Below, one piece after another: positions 9,610 to 19,229 of a stretch of DNA of 64,000 nt (its first letter is position 1; each line of letters opens with the position of its first letter). The position numbers and the translations under genes are program-made. The notes under the pieces are model-generated. The model saw nothing but the letters and a program-made list of their open reading frames with translations, had not been told where the DNA came from and made no database searches. Origin of the DNA: Albimonas pacifica (lineage in GTDB: Bacteria; Pseudomonadota; Alphaproteobacteria; Rhodobacterales; Rhodobacteraceae); the NCBI RefSeq assembly GCF_900113695.1, contig NZ_FOQH01000014.1, positions 39,015 through 103,014 of the forward strand. The letters run 5' to 3'.

Positions 9610-9717
9610 CCGGGCCGCCGCGCGCCGGCGCGCTTCGCTTCCCGGTTGACGGATCGCCCCTGCGCCCTCACCCTGTGCGCGAGGGAAACGTGGGGCGCGG
9701 TCCTGCAGGGGAGCAGG

Positions 9718-11238
9718 ATGGCCCGACTGACGGTGACCGGCGACGACGACGCCGACCTGCTTTACCTGTCCGCGGGCTTCGGCCGCGACGGCGCAGGCGA
9801 ACTCAGCGACGATTCCGCCACGGCGCGCTACGAATGGACCACCGCCGCCGGACGCGCGGCGACGGCGATCGGCCCCTCGGGCGCGATCTCGGTGAACCTC
9901 TCCGACAGGCCCTCCGGCCGGGCCGAGACCCTGACGCTCGCGGTGACCGAGGGCACGACGCTCTCGGTCGAGGCCGACCGGCCGTCGATCCGCGTGGGTC
10001 TGCTGGCGGGCGACGGGCCGCCTGGCGCGGCCTTCGACCACATGCTCGCGCGCGAGGACCGGTTCCGGGTCGACGGGGCGGGGGACGTGCGCCTGTTCGG
10101 CGACGCGGTCATGGCGGTCGACGGCGACCGCGGGCGCGCGGACGTGTTCCTGTTCGCAGGGACCGGCGGGCGGCAGGCGGCGGGGGACTTCTGGCTGGTC
10201 CCCGCGACGGTGTTCCAGGTGCGGATGGGCGACGACGACCTGCGCATCGAATCCCGCGGCGCGGTGCAGGTCTGGGGCGACGTCGCCTCGACCGTCGACA
10301 AGGTCGACTATGACGCCGCGCTCCTGCGGGCGGGCGACGACCGGCTGGACGCCCGCGACGCGCTCGAGGGCGTGCGCCGCCCGGACGCGCCGGTGCTGGT
10401 GGGCGACGTGGGCCACCTGGGCCGCGGCTGGCTGCTGCGCGGCGGCGACGACCTGCTGATCGCCCCGCGCGAGGCGGCCGGGGCGCTGGCCGGCGACGTG
10501 CTGCTGGCCGACGGTCTCTCGCGGCTCTACTGCGGCGACGACGTGCTGCGCGGCGGGCGGGGCGACGACCTGCTGTTCGGCGACGTGCAGGACGTGCTCG
10601 AGCCGCGGCTGCACCTGCGCCCGGGCGCCGACCTGCTGCGCGGCGGCCGGGGCGACGACGCGCTCTACGGCGACGCGCGCGAGGACGGGCCCGAGACGGT
10701 GCTGCTGGGCCCGCGGGCCGCGGGCGGCGACCGGCTCTACGGCGGCGCCGGGCGGGATCTCGCGCAGGGCGGCTGGGGCGACGACCGGGTCTTCGGCGGC
10801 GGCGGCCGCGACCGGCTGCACGGCGAGCATGGCGACGACCGGATCCGCGGCGACGGCGGCGCCGATCGTCTGTGGGGCGGCCGCGGGAACGACCGGCTGG
10901 AGGGCGGGGGCGACGACGACCGCCTGCTCGGCGCCGCGGGGAACGACCGGCTGTTCGGCGGCGCCGGCGCCGACCTGCTGCACGGCGGCGCCGGGCGCGA
11001 CCGGCTGGCGGGCGGCGAGGGGGCGGACCGGTTCCTGCTGCGCGGCGGCGGCGGGCGGGACGTGGCGGTGGACTTCGACCCCGCGCGCGACTGGCTCTCG
11101 GCGCCGCGTGGGCTGGGCCCGATGCAGGTCGAGGAGACGGCGCGCGGGATGCTGATCTCGGTCCGCGGCGCCTCGATGCTGCTGCTGGGCGTGGACGAGC
11201 GGGAGCTGGACCGCGCCGACCCCGACTGGCTGGGCTGA
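9718..11238 (+). CDS. RTX-type calcium-binding repeat protein, unknown N-terminal half
   Basis: A 506-residue acidic protein without an N-terminal signal. The first ~270 residues have no domain I recognise; they are beta-rich and Asp-rich. From about residue 275 there are repeated nonapeptides of the GGxGxDxL type (GGRGDDLLFG, GGAGRDLAQG, GGDGGADRLWGG and others, at least 12). Such repeats bind Ca2+ and are typical of type I-secreted proteins. Unlike the second RTX protein here, it lacks a recognisable serralysin C-terminal domain. No ABC/MFP exporter genes are near. The start is the ATG after GGGGAGCAGG. Function is unknown; a secreted or surface-associated role is inferred. Confidence 0.8.
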   Translation: MARLTVTGDDDADLLYLSAGFGRDGAGELSDDSATARYEWTTAAGRAATAIGPSGAISVNLSDRPSGRAETLTLAVTEGTTLSVEADRPSIRVGLLAGDGPPGAAFDHMLAREDRFRVDGAGDVRLFGDAVMAVDGDRGRADVFLFAGTGGRQAAGDFWLVPATVFQVRMGDDDLRIESRGAVQVWGDVASTVDKVDYDAALLRAGDDRLDARDALEGVRRPDAPVLVGDVGHLGRGWLLRGGDDLLIAPREAAGALAGDVLLADGLSRLYCGDDVLRGGRGDDLLFGDVQDVLEPRLHLRPGADLLRGGRGDDALYGDAREDGPETVLLGPRAAGGDRLYGGAGRDLAQGGWGDDRVFGGGGRDRLHGEHGDDRIRGDGGADRLWGGRGNDRLEGGGDDDRLLGAAGNDRLFGGAGADLLHGGAGRDRLAGGEGADRFLLRGGGGRDVAVDFDPARDWLSAPRGLGPMQVEETARGMLISVRGASMLLLGVDERELDRADPDWLG

Positions 11239-11430
11239 GGGGCGCGAGGCCCTCCGCCCGGGAGCCGGACCGGGCCGGACCCATGAAGCCCGGGCGCGCC
11301 GGGGCTGGACCGCCGCCCGACGCCGCCGCCCGCAGAGGCGCGGCGCTTCACCGCCTCCGAGACGCACGGCGCTGAGTTCAGGGCGCTGCGTCGAGGAGGC
11401 CGGCTAGCTCAGGCAGCTGCGGCGGCTGGC

Positions 11431-12204
11431 TCAGGCGGCGAGGCGGCGGGCGGCGCGGGCGCGGGCGGCCTCGCCGAAGGCGCGGTAGACGGCCTGGCCG
11501 ACGGCGCTCTCCCAGGCCATCCACTCCACGTGCCACTGCGCGCCCAGCGCGAAGCCCGGCGCGTCGCGGATCGACAGCGCCTCGGGCGTGCCGTCGGGGG
11601 CCGTGCCCTCGATCACCACGCGGGGGCCGGTCTCCATCACGCCCTGGCCGTGGAGCGTGTTGGTCATCGCCTCGGTCACGCCGAGGATGCGGTGGAATTC
11701 GCCGCCCTTGAGGAACTCGACCTTGTGGCGGAGCGCGAACTTCTCCTCGACCGTGCCGTCGGGGGGCATGCGGTGGTTCATGCGCCCGGGCAGGTCGCGG
11801 ATCTCGGGGTGGAGCGTGGCGCCGAAGGCGACCGCCATCTCCTGGAAGCCGCGGCAGATGCCCAGCACCGGGGCCCCGGCCTCGACGGCGGCGCGGATCA
11901 GGGGCAGCGAGACGCCGTCGCGCTTGGGATCGAAGGGCTTGTGGGCCTCGGTCTCGTCATGGCCGTAGTGCGAGGGGTGCACGTTCGCCCGCCCGCCGGT
12001 GAACACGAACCCGTCGCAGGCGTCGAGCAGGTCGGGGACCGACAGCGCCTCGGGCAGGGCGGGGATCACCAGCGGCAGGCAGTCCGCGGCCTTGGCCACC
12101 GCCTGCAGGTTCATCTCGCCCGCCGCGGACACCGGGAAGGTGTCGTTGATCATGAAGGCGTTGGCGATGACCCCGATCACGGGGCGGGAGGCTCTGCCGG
12201 GCAT
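11431..12204 (-). CDS. Gamma-glutamyl-gamma-aminobutyrate hydrolase-family protein (class I GATase-like)
   Basis: A 257-residue peptidase C26/PuuD-type enzyme. The nucleophile elbow is GICRGFQEM (Cys near residue 111). The catalytic His-Glu pair is in QWHVEW near the C terminus, and HPSHYGHDE is typical of the family. It should hydrolyse gamma-glutamyl amides such as gamma-glutamyl-GABA in polyamine breakdown. No other puu genes adjoin it, so the substrate is uncertain. I chose the ATG giving MPGRASRPVIGVIAN because the family starts just before the VIGV strand; the longer upstream frame is arginine-rich and unlikely. Confidence 0.85.
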   Translation of the reverse strand: MPGRASRPVIGVIANAFMINDTFPVSAAGEMNLQAVAKAADCLPLVIPALPEALSVPDLLDACDGFVFTGGRANVHPSHYGHDETEAHKPFDPKRDGVSLPLIRAAVEAGAPVLGICRGFQEMAVAFGATLHPEIRDLPGRMNHRMPPDGTVEEKFALRHKVEFLKGGEFHRILGVTEAMTNTLHGQGVMETGPRVVIEGTAPDGTPEALSIRDAPGFALGAQWHVEWMAWESAVGQAVYRAFGEAARARAARRLAA

Positions 12205-12382
12205 GGGCTCTCGGAGTTCCGGGTCCTGGAAAGCCCGCGTCGGCGCCTGAGGGGCCGGGCGCGGGCCGTTTCGTCGCTGAACCGTCAAGATACCCAAGCC
12301 CGGACGCGACGTCGAGGCGCCGTCCCGCCGCGCCCCCATGGCCGCGCGCCCGCGCCCTCGTCCCCGCGCCGCCGTCCGGCGC

Positions 12383-12396
12383 TTGACCGGGATCAA
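12383..12396. promoter_or_regulatory. Candidate FNR/FnrL box
   Basis: TTGACCGGGATCAA matches the FNR dyad TTGAT-N4-ATCAA with one mismatch. It is centred about 108 bp upstream of the DUF465 start. If it acts at -41.5, the start site would be near 12431 with a leader of about 67 nt. Confidence 0.5.
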
Positions 12397-12497
12397 GGCG
12401 CGCCGGCGCCCGGCGCGCGAGGGTCCGCGCCACCCCCCGGGGGCGGACCCTCGCAGGGGGTCGCCCCCGGGCGGGCAGACACTCAAGGGAGACCCAG

Positions 12498-12734
12498 ATG
12501 TCCCACGTTCCGCACGAACTTTCCGAGGCCCTTCCGGACCTCGCCTCCCGGCTCGCCGAGCGGCGGCGCGAGGATCCGCGACTGGCGCGGCTCTCGGACG
12601 ACTACCACGTGCTGAACCGCGAGATTCACCGCGCCGAGACCAACGTGCAGCCGATGGAGGACCTGGCGCTGGAGGCGCTGAAGAAGAAGCGCCTGGCGCT
12701 GCTGGACGAGATCCGGGGGATGCTGGCGGCCTGA
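12498..12734 (+). CDS. DUF465/YdcH-family small protein
   Basis: A 78-residue, highly charged protein with two helical segments (LASRLAERRREDPRLARLSDDYHVLNREIHRAE and LALEALKKKRLALLDEI). It ends KKRLALLDEIRGMLAA, the diagnostic pattern of the DUF465 (YdcH) family. These are short cytoplasmic coiled-coil proteins of unknown function. AAGGGAGAC precedes the ATG. It is a single-gene unit, converges on malate synthase and has a candidate FNR box upstream, which suggests oxygen-dependent expression. Confidence 0.85.
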   Translation: MSHVPHELSEALPDLASRLAERRREDPRLARLSDDYHVLNREIHRAETNVQPMEDLALEALKKKRLALLDEIRGMLAA

Positions 12735-12770
12735 CCCGGGCCCGCGGGGCGGCCGCGCCCCGCCCCGGAC

Positions 12771-12804
12771 GCGGCAGGCCCCGGGGCGACCCGGGGCCTG
12801 CCGC
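12771..12804. terminator. Stem-loop between convergent DUF465 and glcB genes
   Basis: A perfect 15-bp stem (left arm GCGGCAGGCCCCGGG) closes a GCGA tetraloop. It lies between two converging stop codons and can serve both. No T-tract is present. Confidence 0.6.
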
Positions 12805-12816
12805 GCAGGCCGGCCC

Positions 12817-14979
12817 TCAGCCCGCCCGGCGCATCGCCTTGAGCTGGAGGCGGCGGCGGTGGAGCACCGGTTCGGTGTAGCCGGCGGGCAGGGTGCGGCC
12901 CATGAACACCAGGTTCCACGCCGCCGCGAAGGCCGGGCCGTGGAAGCCCGGGGCCATGGGCGTGTAGTCCGCATCGCCGGCGTTCTGGCGGTCGACCACC
13001 TCGGCCATCCGCTTCATCGTCTCCATCACCTGGTCCTCGCTCACCACCTCGTGGCACAGCCAGTTGGCGATGTGCTGGGAGGAGATGCGGCAGGTCGCGC
13101 GGTCCTCCATCAGCCCCACGTCATGGATGTCGGGCACCTTCGAGCAGCCCACGCCCGCGTCCACCCAGCGCACGACATAGCCCAGGATCCCCTGGGCGTT
13201 GTTGTCGAGCTCGGCCTGGATCTCCTCGGCCGACCAGTTGGGCCGGTCCGCCAGCGGCACGGTGAGGATGTCCGAGAGCGTCGCGCGGCGCCCCCCGGCC
13301 GCGATCCCGGCCTGCACGGCGCGGGCGTCGACCTTGTGGTAGTGGGTCGCGTGCAGGGTCGCGGCCGTCGGGCTGGGCACCCAGGCGCAGTTGGCGCCGG
13401 CCCTGGGGTGGCCGATCTTCTGCTCCAGCATGTCGGCCATCAGGTCGGGCGCCGCCCACATCCCCTTGCCGATCTGCGCCTTGCCCGCCAGCCCGCAGGC
13501 CAGGCCCACGTCGACGTTCCAGTCCTCGTAGGCCTTGATCCAGGGCTGGGCCTTCATCTCGGCCTTGCGCACCATCGGACCCGCCTCCATCGAGGTGTGG
13601 ATCTCGTCGCCGGTGCGGTCGAGGAAGCCGGTGTTGATGAAGGCCACCCGGTGCTTCGCGGCCCGGATGCACTCGGCGAGGTTCACGGTCGTGCGCCGCT
13701 CCTCGTCCATGATCCCCATCTTGACCGTGTAGCGAGGCAGGCCCAGCGCCGCCTCCACCCGGTCGAAGACCTCCGAGACGAAGGCGGCCTCCTCGGGCCC
13801 GTGCATCTTGGGGCAGACCACGTAGATCGAGCCGGCGGGCGAGTTCCGGCCCGCCCCGCGCAGGTCGTGCAGGGCGCAGAGCACGGTGCACATGGCGTCG
13901 AGCGCCTGCTCCGAGATCTCCTGCGCGCCGGGGCCGTGGACGGCGGGCGTCTCCATCAGCAGGCCCACGTTGCGCACCAGCATCAGCGCCCGGGCGCGCA
14001 CGGCGAAGGGGGCGCCGTCGGGGCCGGTCGCCTCGAAGTCGTCGACGAGGGTGCGGGTGAAGGTCTCCCCGCCCTTGGACACCTGCTCGCTCAGGTCGCC
14101 CTTCATCAGGCCCAGCCAGTTGCGATAGGCCAGCGCCTTGTCCTCGGCGTCCACGGCCGCGACCGAATCCTCGCAGTCGATGATCGCGGTCAGCGCGGAT
14201 TCGAGCTTCACGTCCGCGATCCCCGCCGGATCGGTCGCGCCGATCGCGTGGCTCCTGTCGATCACGATCTGCGCCAGCAGCCCGTTGCGCCGCAGCAGGA
14301 CCGAGGCGGGCGCCGCGGCCTCCCCCGTGCAGCCCGCGAACTGGGAGGGATCGGCGAGCCCGGTCTCCCCCGCCGCGCCGTCCACGATCAGCGCCCCGCC
14401 CTCGATGCGGATCGCGCTGACGTCGGCCCACTTGCCCCCCGCCAGCGGCGCGCTCTCGTCGAGGAAGCCCTTGGCCCAGGCGATCACCCGCGCCCCGCGC
14501 GCCGGGTCGTAGCCCTTGCCCGCGGGCAGGTCCCCCAGCGCGTCGGTGCCGTAGAGCGCGTCGTAGAGGGACCCCCACCGCGCGTTCGCCGCGTTCAGCG
14601 CATAGCGCGCGTTCGTCACCGGAACCACGAGCTGCGGCCCCGCGATCTGCGCGATCTCGGCGTCGACGTTCTGCGTCTCGATGGCGAAGGGCTCGCCCTC
14701 GGGCACGATGTAGCCGATCTCGTCGAGGAAGGCGCGGTAGGCCGCCGCGTCCCAGGGCTTGCCCTTCGCCTCGCGGCACCAGCCGTCCATCTTCGCCTGG
14801 ATCTCGTCGCGCCGGGCGAGCAGCGCGGCGCGTTTCGGGCCCAGCTCGGTCACGATGCCGGCGAGGCCTTCCCAGAACGCCTCCGACGTCACGCCGGAGC
14901 CGGGCAGCGCCTCGGTCTCGATGAACTGGTGGAGCGGGCGCGCCACGCGCAGGCCGGCGACGTCGATGCGGTCGGGCAT
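12817..14979 (-). CDS. glcB: Malate synthase G
   Basis: A 720-residue enzyme, the normal length for the monomeric G isoform. It condenses glyoxylate with acetyl-CoA to malate. Diagnostic segments are [35 protein letters not shown], and [18 protein letters not shown]. The ATG at 14979 gives [19 protein letters not shown], the expected family N terminus; the frame remains open far upstream antisense to pepN, which is a GC-rich artefact. It supports growth on C2 compounds or fatty acids. No isocitrate lyase gene is in the window. It is divergent from pepN. Confidence 0.95.
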   Translation of the reverse strand: MPDRIDVAGLRVARPLHQFIETEALPGSGVTSEAFWEGLAGIVTELGPKRAALLARRDEIQAKMDGWCREAKGKPWDAAAYRAFLDEIGYIVPEGEPFAIETQNVDAEIAQIAGPQLVVPVTNARYALNAANARWGSLYDALYGTDALGDLPAGKGYDPARGARVIAWAKGFLDESAPLAGGKWADVSAIRIEGGALIVDGAAGETGLADPSQFAGCTGEAAAPASVLLRRNGLLAQIVIDRSHAIGATDPAGIADVKLESALTAIIDCEDSVAAVDAEDKALAYRNWLGLMKGDLSEQVSKGGETFTRTLVDDFEATGPDGAPFAVRARALMLVRNVGLLMETPAVHGPGAQEISEQALDAMCTVLCALHDLRGAGRNSPAGSIYVVCPKMHGPEEAAFVSEVFDRVEAALGLPRYTVKMGIMDEERRTTVNLAECIRAAKHRVAFINTGFLDRTGDEIHTSMEAGPMVRKAEMKAQPWIKAYEDWNVDVGLACGLAGKAQIGKGMWAAPDLMADMLEQKIGHPRAGANCAWVPSPTAATLHATHYHKVDARAVQAGIAAGGRRATLSDILTVPLADRPNWSAEEIQAELDNNAQGILGYVVRWVDAGVGCSKVPDIHDVGLMEDRATCRISSQHIANWLCHEVVSEDQVMETMKRMAEVVDRQNAGDADYTPMAPGFHGPAFAAAWNLVFMGRTLPAGYTEPVLHRRRLQLKAMRRAG

Positions 14980-15171
14980 TGGGGTGTCCTGAAACTGAGT
15001 CGTCCCCCGCACCATGACCGCGCCGGCCGCTCTCGACCAGCGGCTGCGGAGCGGGTTTTCATCTGCCGGAAGCCGCCCGGCCCCGCCCTGCGCCCGCGTC
15101 AGCCCCCGGGGGCGCTTGCGCCCGCCCTCGGGCGCTGCAAGTCTGAGGCGTTCGTAAGAGAGGAGACCTCC

Positions 15172-17736
15172 ATGCGTCCGGACGCCCCGCAGCCGATCCG
15201 CCTCGCCGATTACACGCCGCCCGCCTGGCGCGCCGAGACGGTCCGGCTGGTCTTCGACCTCGCGCCGCGGGGCGCCAAGGTGCACGCGAAGATCCGTTTC
15301 ATCCGCGGCGAAGGGCCCGAGGGGCCGCTGCGCCTCGACGGGCAGAAGCTGATGCTGATGGCCGCGAAGCTCGACGGCCGCGACGTGTTCCACGACGTGG
15401 CGCTGGACGCGGACGGCCTGACGCTGGCGGGCCCGCTGCCCGACGCCTTCGACCTCGAGACCACGGTCGAGATCGACCCCGAGGCGAACACCGAGCTCGA
15501 GGGCCTCTACCTCTCCAACGGCATCTACTGCACCCAGTGCGAGGCCGAGGGCTTCCGCAAGATCACCTATTTCCCCGACCGGCCCGACGTCATGGCCACC
15601 TATTCCGTCCGGATCGAGGCCCCCGCCTCGACCCCCGTGCTGCTGTCGAACGGCGAGCCGGGCGAGGCCGGCGCTCTGCCCGACGGTCGCCTCTTCGCCG
15701 AGTGGCACGACCCCTGGCCCAAGCCCAGCTACCTGTTCGCGCTGGTGGCGGGGAACCTGGTCGCCCACCGCGACCGCTTCACCACCGCCTCGGGCCGCGC
15801 GGTCGACCTCGGCATCTGGGTGCGCCCCGGCGACGAGAGCCGCTGCGAATACGCGATGGACGCGCTCAAGCGCTCGATGCGCTGGGACGAGGAAGCGTAT
15901 GGCCGCGAATACGACCTCTCGGTCTTCAACATCGTCGCGGTGGACGACTTCAACATGGGGGCCATGGAGAACAAGGGCCTCAACATCTTCAACTCGAAAT
16001 ACGTCCTGGCCTCGCCGGAAACCGCCGGCGATCGCGACTACGAGCTGATCGAGGGCATCATCGCCCACGAATACTTCCACAACTGGACCGGCAACCGCAT
16101 CACCTGCCGCGACTGGTTCCAGCTGTGCCTGAAGGAGGGGCTGACGGTCTTCCGCGACCAGCAGTTCTCCGCCGACATGCGCTCCGAGCCCGTCAAGCGC
16201 ATCGACGACGTGAAGATGCTCCGCGCCCGCCAGTTCCGCGAGGATGCGGGGCCGCTGGCCCACCCCGTGCGGCCCGAACAGTTCATCGAGATCAACAACT
16301 TCTACACCGCGACCGTCTACGAGAAGGGCGCCGAGCTGATCCGGATGCTGCACCTGATGGTGGGCCCCAAGGCCTACCGCCAGGCGCTGGATCTCTATTT
16401 CGAGCGGCACGACGGCCAGGCCTGCACGATCGAACAGTGGCTCGACGTGTTCCAGACCGTGACCAACCGCGACCTGACCCAGTTCAAGCTGTGGTATTCG
16501 CAGGCCGGCACGCCCCGCGTCACGGTCTCCGAGGGCTGGAAGCCCGGCAAATACACGCTCACGCTGCGCCAGGACGTCCCCTCCACCCCCGGCGCGCCCT
16601 CCAAGAAGCCGATGGCGATCCCCGTCGCCTTCGGCCTGCTGGGGCAGGGCGGCCGCGAGCTGGTGGAGCCCGGCGTCCTCGAACTGACCGAGCCCGAGCA
16701 GACCTGGACCTTCGATCTCGACGAGCGTCCGGTCCCCTCGCTGCTGCGCGGCTTCTCCGCTCCGGTGATCCTCGACCGCCGCTCCACCGCGGCCGAGCGC
16801 GCCTTCCTGCTCGCCCACGACAGCGACCCGTTCAACCGCTGGGAGGCCGCCCGCGCCATGGCGCTGGAGGCGCTGATGGGGGCCGAGCCCGTGGCCCCCT
16901 TCGCCGAGGCGCTGCGGCTCGCCATCGCCGACGCCGATCTCGACCCCGCCTTCCGCGCCCTGCTGCTGACCCTGCCGGGCGACGACGAACTGGCGCGCGA
17001 GACCTGGGCCCGCGGCCGCCAGGCCGATCCCGACGCCATCCACGCCGCCTCCGAGACCGCCAAGGCTGCGCTCGCCGAGGCGCTGGAGCCGGAGCTGCGC
17101 GCCCTCTACACCGCGATGGAATCGCCCGGGCCCTACTCCCCCGACGCCGCCGCCGCCGGCCGCCGGGCGCTGCGCAACGCCTGCCTGGGCCTGCTCTCGC
17201 GCCGCCCCGTGGGACCGTCGCTCGCCGAGGCGCAGGCCAAGGCGCCCAGCATGTCCGAGCGTCTGCCGGCCCTCGCCGCCCTCCTCCACGCCGGCGCCCC
17301 CGCGGCCGAGCCGGCGCTGGCGGCCTTCGCGGAGGAGTGGAAGGCGGACCCGCTGGTGATGGACAAGTGGTACCTCCTGCAGGCCACCACCCCGCGCGAG
17401 GGCACGCTGGCCCGGGTGAAGACGCTTTCCGAGGATCCGTCCTTCGCCTGGAAGACCCCCAACCGCTTCCGCTCGCTGGTGGCGGCCTTCTCGACGAACC
17501 ACTTCTGCTTCCACGCCGCCGACGGCTCCGGCTACCGGTTCCTGGCCGACTGGCTCCTGAAGCTCGATCCCCTCAACCCCCAGACCGCCGCCCGCGTCGC
17601 CGGCGCCTTCGAGACCTGGCGGCGCTACGACGACGCCCGCCAGTCCCTGATCCGCGCCGAGCTGGAGCGCATCGCCCGCGCCCCCGCCCTCAGCCGCGAC
17701 CTGACCGAGATCGTCACCCGCATGCTCGGCGCCTGA
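15172..17736 (+). CDS. pepN: Aminopeptidase N (M1 family)
   Basis: An 854-residue zinc aminopeptidase. The substrate-recognition motif GAMEN ([10 protein letters not shown]) is followed by the zinc site [11 protein letters not shown] and the downstream Glu in [10 protein letters not shown]. The C-terminal half is the helical DUF3458/ARM-like domain of the bacterial PepN clade. It removes N-terminal residues from peptides in the cytoplasm. The ATG after GAGAGGAGACC is clear. A 162-bp structured repeat begins 41 bp after the stop, in the presumed 3' UTR. Confidence 0.96.
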   Translation: MRPDAPQPIRLADYTPPAWRAETVRLVFDLAPRGAKVHAKIRFIRGEGPEGPLRLDGQKLMLMAAKLDGRDVFHDVALDADGLTLAGPLPDAFDLETTVEIDPEANTELEGLYLSNGIYCTQCEAEGFRKITYFPDRPDVMATYSVRIEAPASTPVLLSNGEPGEAGALPDGRLFAEWHDPWPKPSYLFALVAGNLVAHRDRFTTASGRAVDLGIWVRPGDESRCEYAMDALKRSMRWDEEAYGREYDLSVFNIVAVDDFNMGAMENKGLNIFNSKYVLASPETAGDRDYELIEGIIAHEYFHNWTGNRITCRDWFQLCLKEGLTVFRDQQFSADMRSEPVKRIDDVKMLRARQFREDAGPLAHPVRPEQFIEINNFYTATVYEKGAELIRMLHLMVGPKAYRQALDLYFERHDGQACTIEQWLDVFQTVTNRDLTQFKLWYSQAGTPRVTVSEGWKPGKYTLTLRQDVPSTPGAPSKKPMAIPVAFGLLGQGGRELVEPGVLELTEPEQTWTFDLDERPVPSLLRGFSAPVILDRRSTAAERAFLLAHDSDPFNRWEAARAMALEALMGAEPVAPFAEALRLAIADADLDPAFRALLLTLPGDDELARETWARGRQADPDAIHAASETAKAALAEALEPELRALYTAMESPGPYSPDAAAAGRRALRNACLGLLSRRPVGPSLAEAQAKAPSMSERLPALAALLHAGAPAAEPALAAFAEEWKADPLVMDKWYLLQATTPREGTLARVKTLSEDPSFAWKTPNRFRSLVAAFSTNHFCFHAADGSGYRFLADWLLKLDPLNPQTAARVAGAFETWRRYDDARQSLIRAELERIARAPALSRDLTEIVTRMLGA

Positions 17737-17777
17737 CCCCGCCCGCCGCGAGCGCTCCGCAGGGCCCCCCTCGCGGA

Positions 17778-17939
17778 GCGCCTGTTTCCCGGAGCCGTCC
17801 GTCGCTGATGCCGATCAGAGCGACTCGGCCCGGGCGGTCAAGGATCGCGAAGCGACCGCGCTTGCGCGGCTCGTCCTTGACCGCCCGGGCCGAGTCGCTC
17901 AGGCATCTTCGGCGACGGGCGGATCCGGGGAACAGGCGC
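17778..17939. repeat. 162-bp nested inverted-repeat element, copy 1
   Basis: Outer 28-nt arms (17778-17805 / 17912-17939) and inner perfect 27-nt arms (17818-17844 / 17874-17900) enclose a 29-nt apex. The apex itself holds two mini-hairpins (TCGC-gaa-GCGA and CCGCGC-tt-GCGCGG). Each inner arm carries a GANTC site. An element of identical length and architecture lies at 56037-56198, with about 141 of 162 positions identical and paired substitutions in the stems. It has no reading frame, no transposase and no obvious target duplication. Confidence 0.92.
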
Positions 17940-18031
17940 GGCCCTGTTTCCGGGTGAGTTCAGAAGCGCCCTCTTGCCCCCCTGACCGCCCCCGGCCATC
18001 CTCCCGCCCAACCAACAGGGAGGAGGCCCAA

Positions 18032-18982
18032 GTGCTCCAGATCGACCCCACGCTGTTCACCGACGAAGCGATTTCCGCCGAGACCCGCGCGTTCCTCACG
18101 AAGATCGAGGCGACGCTGGCCGAGTTCCCGGCCACCAACGAGGTCCCCGTCGAGCTCACCCGCAAGGCGCGCGAGGAGGGCCGCGGCCTGTTCCCCATCG
18201 ACGGGCCGCTGGAGGGCTCGGAGTGGATGGACTATCCCGGCGGCCAGCGCCGGGTGCGCGTCTCGCTGCCCGAGGGCGAGCCGCGGGGCGTCTACCTGCA
18301 CATCCACGGCGGCGGCTGGGCGCTGGGCTCGTCGAAATACAACGACGGCGAGAACCAGCGGCTGGCGAAGGCCTGCGGGATCGCGGTCTGCTCCATCGAG
18401 TATCGCCTCGCGCCCGAGCATCCCTTCCCCGCCGGCCCCGACGACTGCTTCGCCGCCGCGAAATGGGCGATCGAGACGGCGCCCTGGGGCGACGTCCCCT
18501 ATTTCATCGGCGGCGAGAGCGCGGGCGGGCATCTCTCGGCCGTCACCCTGCTGCGGCTGCGCGAGGCCGGGCTGCTGGAGCGCATCAAGGGCGCGGTGCT
18601 GACCTACGGCTGCTACGACATGCGCATGGCGGCCTCGGCGCGGAACTGGGGCGGGCGCAAGCTGATCCTCAACACGCCGGTGATCACCTGGTTCGCCGAG
18701 ATGTCGATCCCGGATCCGGCGGACCGCGAGAACCCGATGTTCTCGCCGATCCTCGCCGATCTGACGGGGATGCCGCCGGCGCTGTTCTCGGTGGGCACGG
18801 CGGACCCGCTGCTCGACGACACGATGACCATGGCCGGGCGCTGGGTCGGGGCGGGCAACCGGGCCGAGATGGCGGTCTACCCCGGCGGCATCCACGCCTT
18901 CGACGCCTTCTCCGACCTCGGCATCGCGCGCGGCTACGCCCAGCGCAAGACCGCTTTCCTCAACGGCCTGCTGACCCCCTGA
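18032..18982 (+). CDS. Alpha/beta hydrolase (HSL-family esterase)
   Basis: A second HSL-family esterase (316 residues), distinct from the one at 4.4 kb. The oxyanion motif HGGGW (LHIHGGGWALGSS), nucleophile motif GESAG (IGGESAGGHLS), an acidic residue after VGTADPLLDD and a catalytic His in GGIHAFDAF are all present. I set the start at GTG because AGGGAGGAGG is 4 bp upstream and the family begins there (VLQIDPTLF). An in-frame ATG 78 bp earlier would overlap no ribosome-binding site. The gene follows the 162-bp repeat; the substrate is unknown. Confidence 0.88.
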   Translation: MLQIDPTLFTDEAISAETRAFLTKIEATLAEFPATNEVPVELTRKAREEGRGLFPIDGPLEGSEWMDYPGGQRRVRVSLPEGEPRGVYLHIHGGGWALGSSKYNDGENQRLAKACGIAVCSIEYRLAPEHPFPAGPDDCFAAAKWAIETAPWGDVPYFIGGESAGGHLSAVTLLRLREAGLLERIKGAVLTYGCYDMRMAASARNWGGRKLILNTPVITWFAEMSIPDPADRENPMFSPILADLTGMPPALFSVGTADPLLDDTMTMAGRWVGAGNRAEMAVYPGGIHAFDAFSDLGIARGYAQRKTAFLNGLLTP

Positions 18983-19009
18983 GCCCGGGGGCCGGATCCG
19001 GAACGCCGA

Positions 19010-19040
19010 ACGCGCGCCCCGGGGCCTCCGAGGCGCGCGT
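19010..19040 (+). terminator. Stem-loop downstream of the esterase gene
   Basis: A 9-bp stem ACGCGCGCC / GGCGCGCGT closes a 13-nt loop 27 bp after the stop codon. It lacks a T-tract, so termination is only probable. Confidence 0.45.
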
Positions 19041-19087
19041 CCTGTCCTGGGCTCCGGCGCCGCGGCGGCCTTCGCCCCTCGCGCGCC

Positions 19088-19192
19088 GCAGCCAGGCCCG
19101 CCCGCAGGGCGCCTGTAGACCGCTTGCGGCAGGGGGCGGCTGCGGCGAGGGCCGGCTTCTCCGGCCCGCAGGCGCCCTGCGGGCGGGCCTGG
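19088..19192. repeat. Second repeat family: inverted repeat with 24-bp perfect arms
   Basis: Arms at 19092-19115 and 19169-19192 are perfect reverse complements. They enclose 53 nt that hold a further GGGCCGG-cttct-CCGGCCC hairpin. The left 38 nt (19088-19125) recur at 56282-56319 with 36 matches. It lies between the esterase and pepF genes, which converge. Confidence 0.8.
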
Positions 19193-19229
19193 GTCGGGGG
19201 CGGGCGTTGTCGCCTCGCCCCCGGACGGC

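Noticed and set aside
8467..9717. Open frame running in from upstream of the RTX gene (antisense to the acyl-CoA dehydrogenase)
   Set aside because: The dehydrogenase on the other strand is unambiguous, and the RTX protein has its own ATG with a ribosome-binding site at 9718.
14980..17514. Very long open frame antisense to pepN continuing upstream of malate synthase G
   Set aside because: It is the codon-position mirror of a GC-rich gene. The malate synthase family starts at 14979, and the antisense part has no recognisable domain while pepN is certain.
17778..17939. 162-bp element considered as an IS or tRNA-like gene
   Set aside because: No transposase frame or target duplication is visible, and the cloverleaf positions (T-loop, anticodon arm) do not fit a tRNA.
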